A DNA stretch of 63,844 nucleotides from Pseudomonas sp. (lineage in GTDB: Bacteria > Pseudomonadota > Gammaproteobacteria > Pseudomonadales > Pseudomonadaceae). The translations under genes and the position numbers were made by a program. Below are positions 18,807 through 27,540 of this stretch, piece by piece (the first letter of the stretch is position 1; each line of letters begins with the position of its first letter). The stretch is taken from positions 1 to 63,844 of the forward strand of contig NZ_JASLGE010000029.1 of the NCBI RefSeq assembly GCF_030150285.1. The letters run 5' to 3'. The notes under the pieces were generated by a model, which was not told the DNA's origin, made no database searches, and worked only from the letters and a program-made list of their open reading frames with translations.

Positions 18807-20744
18807 ATGCACAACACCCTGGAACAGGTTTTTGGTTTTACCCAGTTTCGCGCCGGGCAAAAGGCGGTCGTCAGTGCCGTGCTGGCCGGGCGTTCCGCAG
18901 CGGCGATTTTTCCGACGGGCTCGGGCAAGTCGTTGTGTTATCAGCTATCGGCCTTGATGTTGCCGCACCTGACCTTGGTGGTATCACCGCTGTTGGCGCT
19001 GATGCAGGATCAGCTGGCGTTTTTGCAGCGTCACGGTATAGCTGCCGCCAGTATCGACTCGGCGCAAAGCCGTGAAGAGGCCAGTGAGGTGATGGCCAAG
19101 GCCAAAGCCGGTGAGCTGAAAATTCTGATGATTTCGGTCGAGCGTCTGAAGAACGAGCGCTTTCGCCACTTTTTGCAGCAGGTGCCGATTTCATTGCTGG
19201 TGGTGGACGAGGCGCACTGTATTTCCGAGTGGGGGCATAACTTTCGCCCGGATTACTTGAAACTGCCGGACTACCAGCGCCAGTTCAATATCCCGCAAGC
19301 CTTGTTGCTGACTGCCACGGCCACGCCGGCTGTGATCGCTGACATGCAGCGCAAATTTGCGATTGCCGAGTCGGATGTCATCACCACCGGTTTCTATCGC
19401 GCCAACCTTGACCTGTGGGTCGAGCCCGTGACCGGCGCGGCCAAGCGTCAACGCCTGGCGCAGTGGATGGGCGAGCGTCTCGGCCAGCCGAGTATTGTGT
19501 ATGTCACGTTGCAAAAAACCGCCGAGCAGATCGCTCAACACCTGAGCCAGTGCGCAGTCAGCGCCAATGCTTACCACGCCGGTTTGCCCCACGACCAACG
19601 GGAAAGCATCCAGCGCCAGTTCATGGCCGGCCAACTCAATTGCATCGTTGCGACCATCGCTTTTGGCATGGGGATCGACAAAAGTGACATCCGTAACGTG
19701 GTGCATTTTGACCTGCCCAAGTCGATTGAAAACTACAGCCAGGAAATCGGCCGCGCCGGGCGCGATGGTGCGCCGTCCGACTGCCTGGTGCTGGCGAACC
19801 GTGACAGCCTGAATGTGTTGGAAAATTTTGTGTATGGCGACACGCCAGAGCTGCAAGGCATTCGCTGTGTGCTGGAAGAACTGAGTGCAGCGATTGCCCA
19901 AGGGCAGTGGGAGTTCATGCTGACGCCACTGTCTGACCAGAGCAACATACGCCAGTTACCCCTCAAAACGCTCTTGGTACAGTTGGAGTTGCGTGGCCTG
20001 ATCGCGCCGCGCTACGCCTATTTTGCTGAGTACCGTTTCAAGTTTTTGATTGAGCCCGACGCATTGCTGGCCAAGTTTGAAGGCGAGCGCCAACAGTTTG
20101 TGGCGGCGATTATTCAGACCTCCAGCCGTGCCAGAACCTGGGCCACGGTGAACTTTGACACGCTGTACGAGCAGTATCAGGCGGACCGCAATCGCGTGGT
20201 CAAGGCGCTGGATTACTTTCAGGAAAAAGGCTGGATCGAGCTCGAAAGCAAGCAGATGACCGAGGTCTACAGCGTCCAGGTCACTGAATGTGATGCCGAG
20301 GCGTTGAGCCTGGAACTGCACCACTACTTCACGGCCCATGAGCGCGGCGAGATTGAGCGTATTCACGCCATGCTGGCGCTGTTTGCCAGCGAGACCTGCC
20401 TGAGTTACCGCTTGGCACAGTACTTCGGCGATGACCAGGCACCGCAGCAGTGCGGGCATTGTTCTGTGTGTGCGGGGCAGGTTGCGCACTTGCCCGACCC
20501 GCCCGCGCTGGCACCGCTTGTGGATAAAAACTTTGAAGCGCTGTGCGGCGCTTTTATCCACAGGCATCAGGCGCACACGGGAAGTTATCCCCCGGCGGAA
20601 CGCGTGACCCGATTCCTGTGCGGTATCAGCGTGCCGATCTTCACCAAAATGAAAGCCCGCGCTATTTCAGGTTTTGCGGTGCTGGAAAACTACCCCTACG
20701 CCGACGTGCGGGGCTGGGCCGAGCAACACCTCAAAGCCCTGTAG
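18807..20744 (+). CDS. RecQ-family ATP-dependent DNA helicase (no HRDC domain)
   Basis: A 645-residue superfamily 2 helicase. Motif I FPTGSGKSLCYQ, motif II VVDEAHCISEWGHNFRPDY, motif III TATATPAV, motif V ATIAFGMGIDKSDIRNVVHF and motif VI SYSQEIGRAGRDG-like (YSQEIGRAGRDG) are all present in the first 330 residues. A zinc-binding part follows with CLSYRLAQYFGD and CGHCSVC (about residues 531-552), and a short C-terminal helical part. No HRDC domain is evident, so it differs from canonical E. coli-type RecQ. The ATG at 18807 has GGAG 8-11 nt upstream; GTG at 18798 overlaps that ribosome site and is less likely. It unwinds DNA in repair or recombination; the exact role is unknown. Confidence 0.9.
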   Translation: MHNTLEQVFGFTQFRAGQKAVVSAVLAGRSAAAIFPTGSGKSLCYQLSALMLPHLTLVVSPLLALMQDQLAFLQRHGIAAASIDSAQSREEASEVMAKAKAGELKILMISVERLKNERFRHFLQQVPISLLVVDEAHCISEWGHNFRPDYLKLPDYQRQFNIPQALLLTATATPAVIADMQRKFAIAESDVITTGFYRANLDLWVEPVTGAAKRQRLAQWMGERLGQPSIVYVTLQKTAEQIAQHLSQCAVSANAYHAGLPHDQRESIQRQFMAGQLNCIVATIAFGMGIDKSDIRNVVHFDLPKSIENYSQEIGRAGRDGAPSDCLVLANRDSLNVLENFVYGDTPELQGIRCVLEELSAAIAQGQWEFMLTPLSDQSNIRQLPLKTLLVQLELRGLIAPRYAYFAEYRFKFLIEPDALLAKFEGERQQFVAAIIQTSSRARTWATVNFDTLYEQYQADRNRVVKALDYFQEKGWIELESKQMTEVYSVQVTECDAEALSLELHHYFTAHERGEIERIHAMLALFASETCLSYRLAQYFGDDQAPQQCGHCSVCAGQVAHLPDPPALAPLVDKNFEALCGAFIHRHQAHTGSYPPAERVTRFLCGISVPIFTKMKARAISGFAVLENYPYADVRGWAEQHLKAL

Positions 20745-20818
20745 GAACGAGCTTGCTCGTGATCTTTTGACCTTTAAAAGATCGCGAGCAATCGAGCGTC
20801 GACCGGCTGCTCCTACAC
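20741..20818. repeat. REP pair between recQ-like gene and hutF
   Basis: GTAGGAACGAGCTTGCTCGT and GATCTTTTGA are followed by TTTAAAAGATCGCGAG, and then by ATCGAGCGTCGACCGGCTGC, the inverted copy of the extension seen at 1861 and 43200. It lies between convergent stops. Confidence 0.75.
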
Positions 20819-20827
20819 AAAGGCGGG

Positions 20828-22192
20828 TTACCCCAATAACTCACGCAGAACGCGAGTGAAGTCGCGGTGGCTGTCTTGCTCGTCAGCATGGCGGCCATCA
20901 CGCACCACCCATTGGCCATTGACCAGTACATCCCGTACCTGGCGGTCACCGCCGGCAAACAGCCAGCGGTTGAGAATGGCATCTTCCTGAGCGATGGCCA
21001 GGTACGGGTCGTTACCGTCCAGCACCAGCCAGTCAGCGCGCTGGCCTACCGCCAGGCCCGCTACAGGTTGCCCCAGGGCTTGCGCCCCACCGGCCTGGGC
21101 GGCGTCGAACAACGTGCGCCCGACCATGGGCTGATCGGCGCGGTACAGGCGGTTGCGCCGTTGGTCGCGCAAACGCTGGCCATACTCCAGCCAGCGCAGC
21201 TCTTCGACCACACTCAGGGACACATGGCTGTCGGAACCGATGCCCATGCGCCCGCCCTGAGCAAGGTAGTCCACCGCCGGGAAAATGCCGTCCCCCAGGT
21301 TGGCTTCGGTGGTCAGGCATAACCCGGCCACGGCCTGACTGTTGGCCATCAAGCGGACTTCATCGGCGTTGGCATGGGTGGCGTGGACCAGGCACCAGCG
21401 GTGGTTCACCGCCACGTTGTCGTACAGCCACTGAATCGGCCGCTGGCCACTCCAGTTCAGGCAATCGTCGACTTCCTTTTGCTGTTCCGCGATATGGATA
21501 TGCACCGGGCAATTGGTGTCGCTGGCGTGTAGCACATCGTGGATCTGTGCCGGCGTCACGGCGCGCAACGAGTGAAAACACAGGCCCAACTGTTGCGCAG
21601 GGTGTTGCGCCAACAGCGGTTTGAGCTGTTCCTGCAGGCGCAGGTACTGCTCGGTGCTGTTGATAAAGCGGCGTTGCCCATCATTCGGTGCCTGGCCACC
21701 AAACCCGGAATGGCTGTAGAGCACTGGCAGCAGGGTCAGGCCAATACCGGCCGAACGTGCCGCCTCACTGATGCGCAGCGCCAGCTCTGCCGGTTGTGCG
21801 TAGGGCTGGCCCGACACGTCGTGGTGCACGTAATGAAACTCGGCCACCGAGGTGTAACCGGCCTTGAGCATTTCGATGTACAACTGGCGGGCAATGACGC
21901 CCATCTGCTCGGGGCTGATATGGCCGACCAGCCGATACATCAGGTCGCGCCACGTCCAGAAGCTGTCGTTGGGGTTGCCCGCCACCTCAGCCAAGCCGGC
22001 CATTGCCCGTTGGAACGCGTGTGAGTGCAGATTCGGCATGCCGGGCAGCAACGGCCCCTTCAACCGCTCGGCCCCACTGGGGTCAGCATGGGTCTGAACA
22101 TGGGTCAGGCGGCCATCGGCGCCGACCTCGATTCGGACATTGGTCGCCCAACCTGTAGGCAGCAGCGCGCGCTCGGCAAAGAAGACGGACAT
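20828..22192 (-). CDS. hutF: Formimidoylglutamate deiminase
   Basis: A 454-residue amidohydrolase-family enzyme that deaminates N-formimidoyl-L-glutamate to N-formyl-L-glutamate in the five-step histidine pathway used by pseudomonads. The metal-site motif PNLHSHAFQRAM lies at about residues 52-63; later come FHSLRAVTPAQI, the metal histidine region VHIHIAEQQKEVDD and the catalytic Asp in GIGSDSHVSLS. Its presence with hutG shows that the formylglutamate route is used. It is divergent from hutC, and the shared upstream region carries HutC-type palindromes. The ATG at 22192 gives the standard N-terminus MSVFFAERALLPTGWA. Confidence 0.95.
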   Translation of the reverse strand: MSVFFAERALLPTGWATNVRIEVGADGRLTHVQTHADPSGAERLKGPLLPGMPNLHSHAFQRAMAGLAEVAGNPNDSFWTWRDLMYRLVGHISPEQMGVIARQLYIEMLKAGYTSVAEFHYVHHDVSGQPYAQPAELALRISEAARSAGIGLTLLPVLYSHSGFGGQAPNDGQRRFINSTEQYLRLQEQLKPLLAQHPAQQLGLCFHSLRAVTPAQIHDVLHASDTNCPVHIHIAEQQKEVDDCLNWSGQRPIQWLYDNVAVNHRWCLVHATHANADEVRLMANSQAVAGLCLTTEANLGDGIFPAVDYLAQGGRMGIGSDSHVSLSVVEELRWLEYGQRLRDQRRNRLYRADQPMVGRTLFDAAQAGGAQALGQPVAGLAVGQRADWLVLDGNDPYLAIAQEDAILNRWLFAGGDRQVRDVLVNGQWVVRDGRHADEQDSHRDFTRVLRELLG

Positions 22193-22216
22193 CGGTTCGG
22201 CACCCTGAGTGTGTTA

Positions 22217-22235
22217 TTTGTATATACATATACAG
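22217..22235. promoter_or_regulatory. HutC-type operator between hutF and hutC
   Basis: TGTATATACA at 22219-22228 is an exact palindrome, and the neighbouring ATATACA extends it. It resembles the TGTA-N2-TACA core recognised by HutC (GntR family) in pseudomonads and the site upstream of hutU in this window. It is 26 bp from the hutF start and 70 bp from the hutC start, suited to repress both. Confidence 0.75.
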
Positions 22236-22298
22236 ACGTTTGCCTGCTCGGTAAACTCCTGCAAGCTATGCCCTTTCACTCCACTACAAGGATTGCCT

Positions 22299-23048
22299 GT
22301 GTCGACTCCGCCCGTCGTGCCTCCGCTGGCCGCCCACATGGGCGACAGTCCGGCCCCGCTTTACGCCCGTGTAAAGCAGATGATCACCCAACAAATCCAG
22401 AGCGGGAATTGGCCGCCGCATTACCGTGTGCCGTCTGAAAGCGAACTGGTCAGCCAGTTGGGCTTTAGCCGCATGACCATCAACCGCGCCCTGCGCGAGA
22501 TGACCGCCGACGGCTTGCTGGTGCGCATGCAGGGCGTCGGTACGTTCGTGGCCGAGCCCAAAACCCAGTCGGCCCTGTTTGAGGTCAACAACATCGCCGA
22601 CGAAATCGCCGCGCGCGGCCACACGCATACCTGCAAGGTCATTAGCCTCAGCGAAGAAACCGCCGGCTCCGAGCGCGCCGTGGTACTCGACATGCGTGAA
22701 GGTCAGAAGGTGTTTCACTCGGTCATCGTGCATTACGAAAACGGCGTGGCGGTGCAAATCGAGGACCGTTTCGTCAATGCCCAAGTAGCACCGGACTACC
22801 TCAAGCAGGACTTTACCCTGCAAACGCCTTACGCCTATCTGTCTCAGGTTGCGCCGCTGACGGAGGGCGAGCATGTGGTTGAGGCGATTTTGGCGGACCC
22901 GGACGAATGCCAGTGGCTGCAAATTGAGCCGGGTGAACCGTGCCTGCTGATTCGGCGTCGTACGTGGTCCGGGCGTCAGCCGGTGACGGCCGCCCGGTTG
23001 ATTCATCCCGGTTCTCGTCACCGCCTTGAAGGACGGTTCAGCAAATGA
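22299..23048 (+). CDS. hutC: Histidine utilization repressor HutC (GntR/UTRA)
   Basis: A 249-residue transcriptional repressor. The N-terminal winged helix-turn-helix (about residues 25-90) contains LYARVKQMITQQIQSGNWPP, VPSESELVSQLGFSRMTINR and ADGLLVRMQGVGTFVAEP. The C-terminal UTRA domain (about 110-245) binds urocanate, the inducer, with VIVHYENGVAVQIEDRFVN as a conserved strand. The GTG at 22299 has AAGGA at good spacing and yields the usual N-terminus MSTPPVVPP. Its stop overlaps the hutD start by 4 nt. It is expected to repress hutF, itself and the hutU operon through the palindromes near 22220 and 24040. Confidence 0.95.
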   Translation: MSTPPVVPPLAAHMGDSPAPLYARVKQMITQQIQSGNWPPHYRVPSESELVSQLGFSRMTINRALREMTADGLLVRMQGVGTFVAEPKTQSALFEVNNIADEIAARGHTHTCKVISLSEETAGSERAVVLDMREGQKVFHSVIVHYENGVAVQIEDRFVNAQVAPDYLKQDFTLQTPYAYLSQVAPLTEGEHVVEAILADPDECQWLQIEPGEPCLLIRRRTWSGRQPVTAARLIHPGSRHRLEGRFSK

Positions 23049-23617
23049 GTGAATTGAGCGTTTTTCGTGCGGCGGACTACCCGCGTATGCCCTGGAAGAA
23101 TGGCGGTGGCAGCACTGAAGAAATCACCCGCGATGCCGGTGAGGGCCTTGAAAGCTTCGGCTGGCGCGTGTCGATTGCCGACATTGGCGAGTCGGGCGGC
23201 TTCTCGCGCTTTGAGGGTTACCAGCGTGTGATCAGTGTGTTGCAAGGGGCGGGCATGCACTTGAAGGTAGACGGCGTGTCGTCCCGCGCCTTGCTGGCGT
23301 TTGACGCTTTTGCATTCAAGGGCCAGAGCACGGTCAACTGCACTTTGATCGACGGTCCGATCCGCGACTTCAACCTGATCTACGCCCCCGAGCGTTACAG
23401 CGCCCGCCTGCAATGGCTGAGCGCGGGCAGCCGTGTGTTCACCTCGGCGCAGACGGTGCTGGTATTCGGTGCCGATGACCATGTTGATGTGCGCGTCGGT
23501 AACACGCGGCACGAACAACTGGGCCGCTATGATTGCCTGCAACTGAGCACTAATAGTGACCTGCTGGAACTCGCCATCACTGGCCGCAGCTGCGTGATTG
23601 AGTTGAACGCCATTTAA
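23045..23617 (+). CDS. hutD: HutD family protein (histidine-utilization governor)
   Basis: A 190-residue cupin-like protein. Motifs RAADYPRMPWKNGGGSTEEI and FGWRVSIADI...GGFSRFEGYQRVI at the N-terminus are typical of HutD. In P. fluorescens HutD limits over-expression of the hut genes, probably by binding formylglutamate or a related intermediate (established knowledge). It has no catalytic role that I can see. It is translationally coupled to hutC (ATGA overlap). A 495-bp gap with repeats and the hutU promoter follows. Confidence 0.92.
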   Translation: MSELSVFRAADYPRMPWKNGGGSTEEITRDAGEGLESFGWRVSIADIGESGGFSRFEGYQRVISVLQGAGMHLKVDGVSSRALLAFDAFAFKGQSTVNCTLIDGPIRDFNLIYAPERYSARLQWLSAGSRVFTSAQTVLVFGADDHVDVRVGNTRHEQLGRYDCLQLSTNSDLLELAITGRSCVIELNAI

Positions 23618-23627
23618 AAACCGGCCC

Positions 23628-23830
23628 CGTAGGCGCGAGTCTTTTAAAGATCAAAAGATCGCGAGCAAGCTCGCTCCTACAGAGCATGCTTTTGATCTAA
23701 AGGGCCCCCTTAAACCACGCTGGCCGATCGCGGCGGCCCACGGCGTAAAGCCGGAACCTTAAGTGGTCGTGACCGCAGCAATGGATACGATTGCTGAGCG
23801 ACAGCGCGGCGTCGAAGACCGGGCGGCCCC
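23628..23830. repeat. REP pair plus inverted copy of the composite-repeat core
   Basis: 23628-23690 is a REP palindrome (TTTTAAAGATCAAAAGATCG, GAGCAAGCTCGCTCCTACAG). The core shared with the elements at 43001 and 53948 lies on the minus strand at 23740-23815: its complement reads GACGCCGCGCTGTCGCTCAG, CCATTGCTGCGGTCACGACC and GGTTCCGGCTTTACGCCGT. The flanks differ from the other copies. Confidence 0.75.
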
Positions 23831-24015
23831 TCCTACCGGGAATGCGACGCCTGCTCTTGTTACCTAACGACCCAGAAAAGCGCAAATCCCCCTCCAGGTA
23901 ACATCCCCTTACACGGCTGTCTGCCTGTGTTCCGAAATCCATTGCATGCGTGAGCGCCTTTGTTTGCGGGCCTTGAAACCCCGTGCGCGATGTTTTCATT
24001 GACAGCCCTCTCATA

Positions 24016-24033
24016 TTGGCCGTTTACTTGCAT
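24016..24033 (+). promoter_or_regulatory. Sigma54 promoter of the hutU operon
   Basis: TTGGC and TTGCA are placed so that GG (24018-24019) and GC (24030-24031) are separated by exactly 10 nt, the -24/-12 architecture of RpoN promoters. In P. fluorescens the hutU promoter is sigma54-dependent and activated by CbrB and NtrC (established knowledge), which agrees with this placement 82 bp before the hutU start. Confidence 0.85.
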
Positions 24034-24036
24034 ATG

Positions 24037-24055
24037 CTTGTATGTACAAGTACAT
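24037..24055. promoter_or_regulatory. HutC operator overlapping the hutU start region
   Basis: CTTGTATGTACAAG (24037-24050) is a near-perfect palindrome and overlaps a second one, ATGTAC-AA-GTACAT (24042-24055). It lies immediately downstream of the sigma54 -12 element, where the transcript should begin, so a bound repressor would block initiation or clearance. Confidence 0.85.
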
Positions 24056-24112
24056 AAGTGTGCGTCGTCTCTCTTTCATCCGACGCATCTGCCCAACGCT
24101 GAGGAGTTACCC

Positions 24113-25810
24113 GTGACTTCAACTACCCCGACATCGCCTGCTTCGTTCACCCGCCACCGTGAGGGCGAAATCCGCGCCGCCCGTGGTACTCAGCTCACCG
24201 CTAAAAGCTGGATGACCGAAGCGCCGCTTCGCATGCTGATGAACAACCTCGACCCGCAAGTGGCCGAGAACCCGACAGAGCTGGTGGTGTATGGCGGTAT
24301 TGGCCGGGCAGCGCGCAACTGGGAGTGCTACGACAAAATTGTCGAGAGCCTCACGAACCTCAACGATGACGAAACCCTGCTGGTGCAGTCGGGCAAGCCG
24401 GTTGGCGTGTTCAAAACCCACAGCAATGCGCCACGGGTGCTGATTGCTAACTCCAACCTGGTGCCGCATTGGGCCACGTGGGAACACTTCAACGAACTCG
24501 ACGCCAAGGGCCTGGCCATGTACGGCCAGATGACCGCCGGTAGCTGGATCTACATCGGCAGCCAGGGCATCGTTCAAGGCACTTACGAAACTTTCGTTGA
24601 AGCCGGTCGCCAGCACTATAACGGCAGCCTGAAAGGTAAGTGGGTGCTCACTGCAGGTCTGGGCGGCATGGGCGGCGCGCAGCCATTGGCCGCCACCCTG
24701 GCCGGTGCCTGCTCGCTGAACATCGAATGCCAGCAAAGCCGTATCGATTTCCGCCTGGCCACTCGCTATGTCGATGAACAGGCCACGGACCTGGATGACG
24801 CACTGGCCCGTATCGCGAAATACACCGCCGAAGGCAAAGCCATTTCCATCGCCCTCTGTGGCAACGCAGCTGAACTGCTGCCAGAAATGGTACGTCGCGG
24901 TGTGCGTCCTGACATGGTCACCGACCAGACCAGCGCTCACGATCCGCTCAATGGCTACTTGCCCAAAGGCTGGACCTGGGAGCAGTACCGCGACCGCGCC
25001 GTGACCGATCCGGCAGCGGTGGTCAAAGCGGCCAAAGCGTCGATGGGCGAACACGTCGGAGCCATGCTGGCGTTTCAGAAAGCGGGCATTCCGACCTTCG
25101 ACTACGGTAACAACATCCGCCAGATGGCCAAGGAAGTGGGCGTGGAAAATGCCTTTGATTTCCCAGGTTTTGTACCCGCCTATATTCGTCCATTGTTCTG
25201 CCGGGGCGTAGGTCCGTTCCGCTGGGTCGCGCTGTCGGGCGATGCTGAAGACATTTACAAAACCGACGCCAAGGTCAAGGAACTGATCGCCGACGACGCT
25301 CACTTGCATAACTGGCTGGACATGGCTCGCGAACGCATCAGCTTCCAGGGCTTGCCAGCACGTATTTGCTGGGTCGGCTTGGGCCAGCGCGCCAAACTCG
25401 GCCTGGCGTTCAACGAAATGGTACGTCGTGGCGAACTGAAAGCGCCGATCGTGATTGGCCGCGACCACCTGGACTCCGGTTCGGTGTCCAGCCCTAACCG
25501 TGAAACCGAAGCGATGCAGGACGGCTCGGACGCGGTGTCCGATTGGCCACTGCTTAACGCCTTGCTCAACACGGCCAGCGGTGCAACCTGGGTGTCCTTG
25601 CACCACGGCGGCGGCGTCGGCATGGGCTTCTCGCAGCATTCGGGCATGGTGATTGTGTGTGATGGCACGGACGAAGCGGCTGAGCGGATTGCCCGCGTCC
25701 TGCACAACGACCCGGCCACCGGCGTGATGCGCCATGCCGATGCCGGTTACGACATCGCCATCGAGTGCGCTAAGGAACAAGGGTTGAACCTGCCGATGAT
25801 CAACGGCTAA
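24113..25810 (+). CDS. hutU: Urocanate hydratase
   Basis: A 565-residue NAD-dependent urocanase that converts urocanate to imidazolone propionate. Conserved regions include YGGIGRAARNWECYDKIV, the NAD-binding VLTAGLGGMGGAQPLA, and RICWVGLGQRAKLGLAFNEM, whose Cys419 probably corresponds to the essential cysteine of the P. putida enzyme. HHGGGVGMGFSQHSGMV lies near the C-terminus. The GTG at 24113 has GAGGAG 7-12 nt upstream and gives the normal N-terminus. It is the first gene of the operon behind the sigma54 promoter and HutC operator, followed by hutH after a 122-bp gap containing a REP pair. Confidence 0.97.
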   Translation: MTSTTPTSPASFTRHREGEIRAARGTQLTAKSWMTEAPLRMLMNNLDPQVAENPTELVVYGGIGRAARNWECYDKIVESLTNLNDDETLLVQSGKPVGVFKTHSNAPRVLIANSNLVPHWATWEHFNELDAKGLAMYGQMTAGSWIYIGSQGIVQGTYETFVEAGRQHYNGSLKGKWVLTAGLGGMGGAQPLAATLAGACSLNIECQQSRIDFRLATRYVDEQATDLDDALARIAKYTAEGKAISIALCGNAAELLPEMVRRGVRPDMVTDQTSAHDPLNGYLPKGWTWEQYRDRAVTDPAAVVKAAKASMGEHVGAMLAFQKAGIPTFDYGNNIRQMAKEVGVENAFDFPGFVPAYIRPLFCRGVGPFRWVALSGDAEDIYKTDAKVKELIADDAHLHNWLDMARERISFQGLPARICWVGLGQRAKLGLAFNEMVRRGELKAPIVIGRDHLDSGSVSSPNRETEAMQDGSDAVSDWPLLNALLNTASGATWVSLHHGGGVGMGFSQHSGMVIVCDGTDEAAERIARVLHNDPATGVMRHADAGYDIAIECAKEQGLNLPMING

Positions 25811-25820
25811 TTCACGTCAG

Positions 25821-25899
25821 CCTGTAGGAACGCGCTTGCGCGTGATGGCATCCCCGGCATGTAACGGGTTGATTGCCTCACGATCGCGTTCGCTACAGG
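25821..25899. repeat. REP-like pair between hutU and hutH
   Basis: CCTGTAGGAACGCGCTTGCG faces GATCGCGTTCGCTACAGG as inverted arms about 40 nt apart. It could modulate read-through or mRNA decay inside the hut operon. Confidence 0.65.
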
Positions 25900-25932
25900 T
25901 TTCAAACAATAACGCGTGTAAGGAGTACCAAC

Positions 25933-27465
25933 GTGCTTGAGTTAAACCTGATACCTGGCCAACTGAGCCTTGCCCAACTGCGTGACATTTACCAACAGCC
26001 GGTAACGCTCAGTCTGGATGACAGTGCCTCGGCGCAAATCGATGCCAGCGTGGCGTGTGTTGAGCAGATCCTTGTCGAAAACCGCACCACCTACGGCATC
26101 AACACCGGCTTCGGGTTGCTGGCGTCGACCAAAATTGCCAGCGAAGACCTGGAAAACCTTCAGCGTTCGCTGGTGCTTTCCCATGCGGCCGGTGTGGGCG
26201 AGCCGATCAGCGATGAGCTGGTGCGCCTGATCATGGTGCTCAAGGTCAACAGCCTGAGCCGTGGTTTTTCCGGCATCCGCCGTGTGGTGATCGATGCCTT
26301 GATCGCGCTGATCAACGCGCAGGTTTACCCGCACATTCCGCTCAAAGGTTCGGTGGGCGCTTCGGGTGACCTGGCCCCGCTGGCACACATGTCGCTGGTG
26401 CTGCTGGGTGAAGGCAAGGCGCGCTACAAAGGCGAATGGCTGGACGCGGTAGCCGCCCTGAAGCAGGCGGGTTTACAGCCATTGACCCTGGCCGCCAAAG
26501 AAGGCCTGGCCTTGCTCAACGGCACGCAAGTGTCTACGGCCTACGCCTTGCGCGGGCTGTTTGAAGGCGAGGACCTGTTTGCAGCCGCCATGGCCTGCGG
26601 TGGCCTGACCGTTGAAGCGGTGCTGGGTTCGCGCTCGCCGTTCGACCCGCGTATCCATGACGCCCGCGGCCAGCGTGGCCAGATCGACGCCGCTGCGGTT
26701 TACCGTGACCTGCTGGGTACTCGCAGCGAAGTCTCTGAATCGCACAAGCACTGCGACAAGGTACAAGACCCGTACTCGCTGCGCTGCCAGCCGCAAGTCA
26801 TGGGTGCCTGCCTGACCCAGTTCCGTCAGGCCGCCGAAGTGTTGGGCATCGAAGCCAACGCGGTGTCCGACAACCCGCTGGTTTTCGCTGAGCAGGGTGA
26901 TGTGATCTCCGGGGGTAACTTCCACGCCGAGCCTGTGGCCATGGCCGCCGATAACATGGCGCTGGCGATTGCCGAAATCGGTTCGCTGAGCGAACGCCGC
27001 ATCTCGTTGATGATGGACAAGCACATGTCGCAACTGCCGCCGTTCCTGGTGGGCAATGGTGGTGTGAACTCCGGCTTTATGATCGCTCAAGTGACAGCAG
27101 CAGCCCTGGCCAGTGAAAACAAGGCGTTGTCGCACCCCCACAGTGTCGACAGCATTCCGACCTCAGCCAACCAGGAAGACCACGTTTCGATGGCACCTGC
27201 GGCGGGCAAACGTCTGTGGGAGATGGCCGAAAACACCCGTGGCGTCTTGGCCGTCGAATGGCTGGCCGCGTGCCAAGGCCTGGACCTGCGTGATGGCCTC
27301 AAAACCTCGCCCAAACTGGAAATTGCCCGTAGCACCCTGCGTGACAAAGTGGCGTTCTACGAAAAAGACCGCTTCTTCGCCCCGGACATCGACGCGGCCA
27401 TGCAACTGCTGACGTCGCGTTGCCTGAATGCGCTGCTGCCAGCCGGCGTATTGCCAAGCCTGTAA
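25933..27465 (+). CDS. hutH: Histidine ammonia-lyase
   Basis: A 510-residue lyase that removes ammonia from histidine to give urocanate, the first step of the pathway. The Ala143-Ser144-Gly145 triad in GSVGASGDLAPLAHM is the precursor of the MIO electrophile. Other family motifs are TTYGINTGFG (with the catalytic Tyr) near residue 53 and QDPYSLRCQPQVMGA and the SIPTSANQEDHVSM region. The GTG at 25933 has AAGGAG about 9 nt upstream and gives exactly the 510-residue length of P. putida HutH. It is followed after 75 bp by the permease gene. Confidence 0.97.
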   Translation: MLELNLIPGQLSLAQLRDIYQQPVTLSLDDSASAQIDASVACVEQILVENRTTYGINTGFGLLASTKIASEDLENLQRSLVLSHAAGVGEPISDELVRLIMVLKVNSLSRGFSGIRRVVIDALIALINAQVYPHIPLKGSVGASGDLAPLAHMSLVLLGEGKARYKGEWLDAVAALKQAGLQPLTLAAKEGLALLNGTQVSTAYALRGLFEGEDLFAAAMACGGLTVEAVLGSRSPFDPRIHDARGQRGQIDAAAVYRDLLGTRSEVSESHKHCDKVQDPYSLRCQPQVMGACLTQFRQAAEVLGIEANAVSDNPLVFAEQGDVISGGNFHAEPVAMAADNMALAIAEIGSLSERRISLMMDKHMSQLPPFLVGNGGVNSGFMIAQVTAAALASENKALSHPHSVDSIPTSANQEDHVSMAPAAGKRLWEMAENTRGVLAVEWLAACQGLDLRDGLKTSPKLEIARSTLRDKVAFYEKDRFFAPDIDAAMQLLTSRCLNALLPAGVLPSL

Positions 27466-27540
27466 CGCTGAAGACGCGGAGGGCCCTGACCGGCCCTCTG
27501 CGTCTCTGTTTTCGCTGACAAAAACAATTAAGGACGCGAA

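Noticed and set aside
24119..25780. A 553-codon open frame opposite hutU
   Set aside because: Shadow of hutU; composition typical of antisense frames and no recognisable motif.
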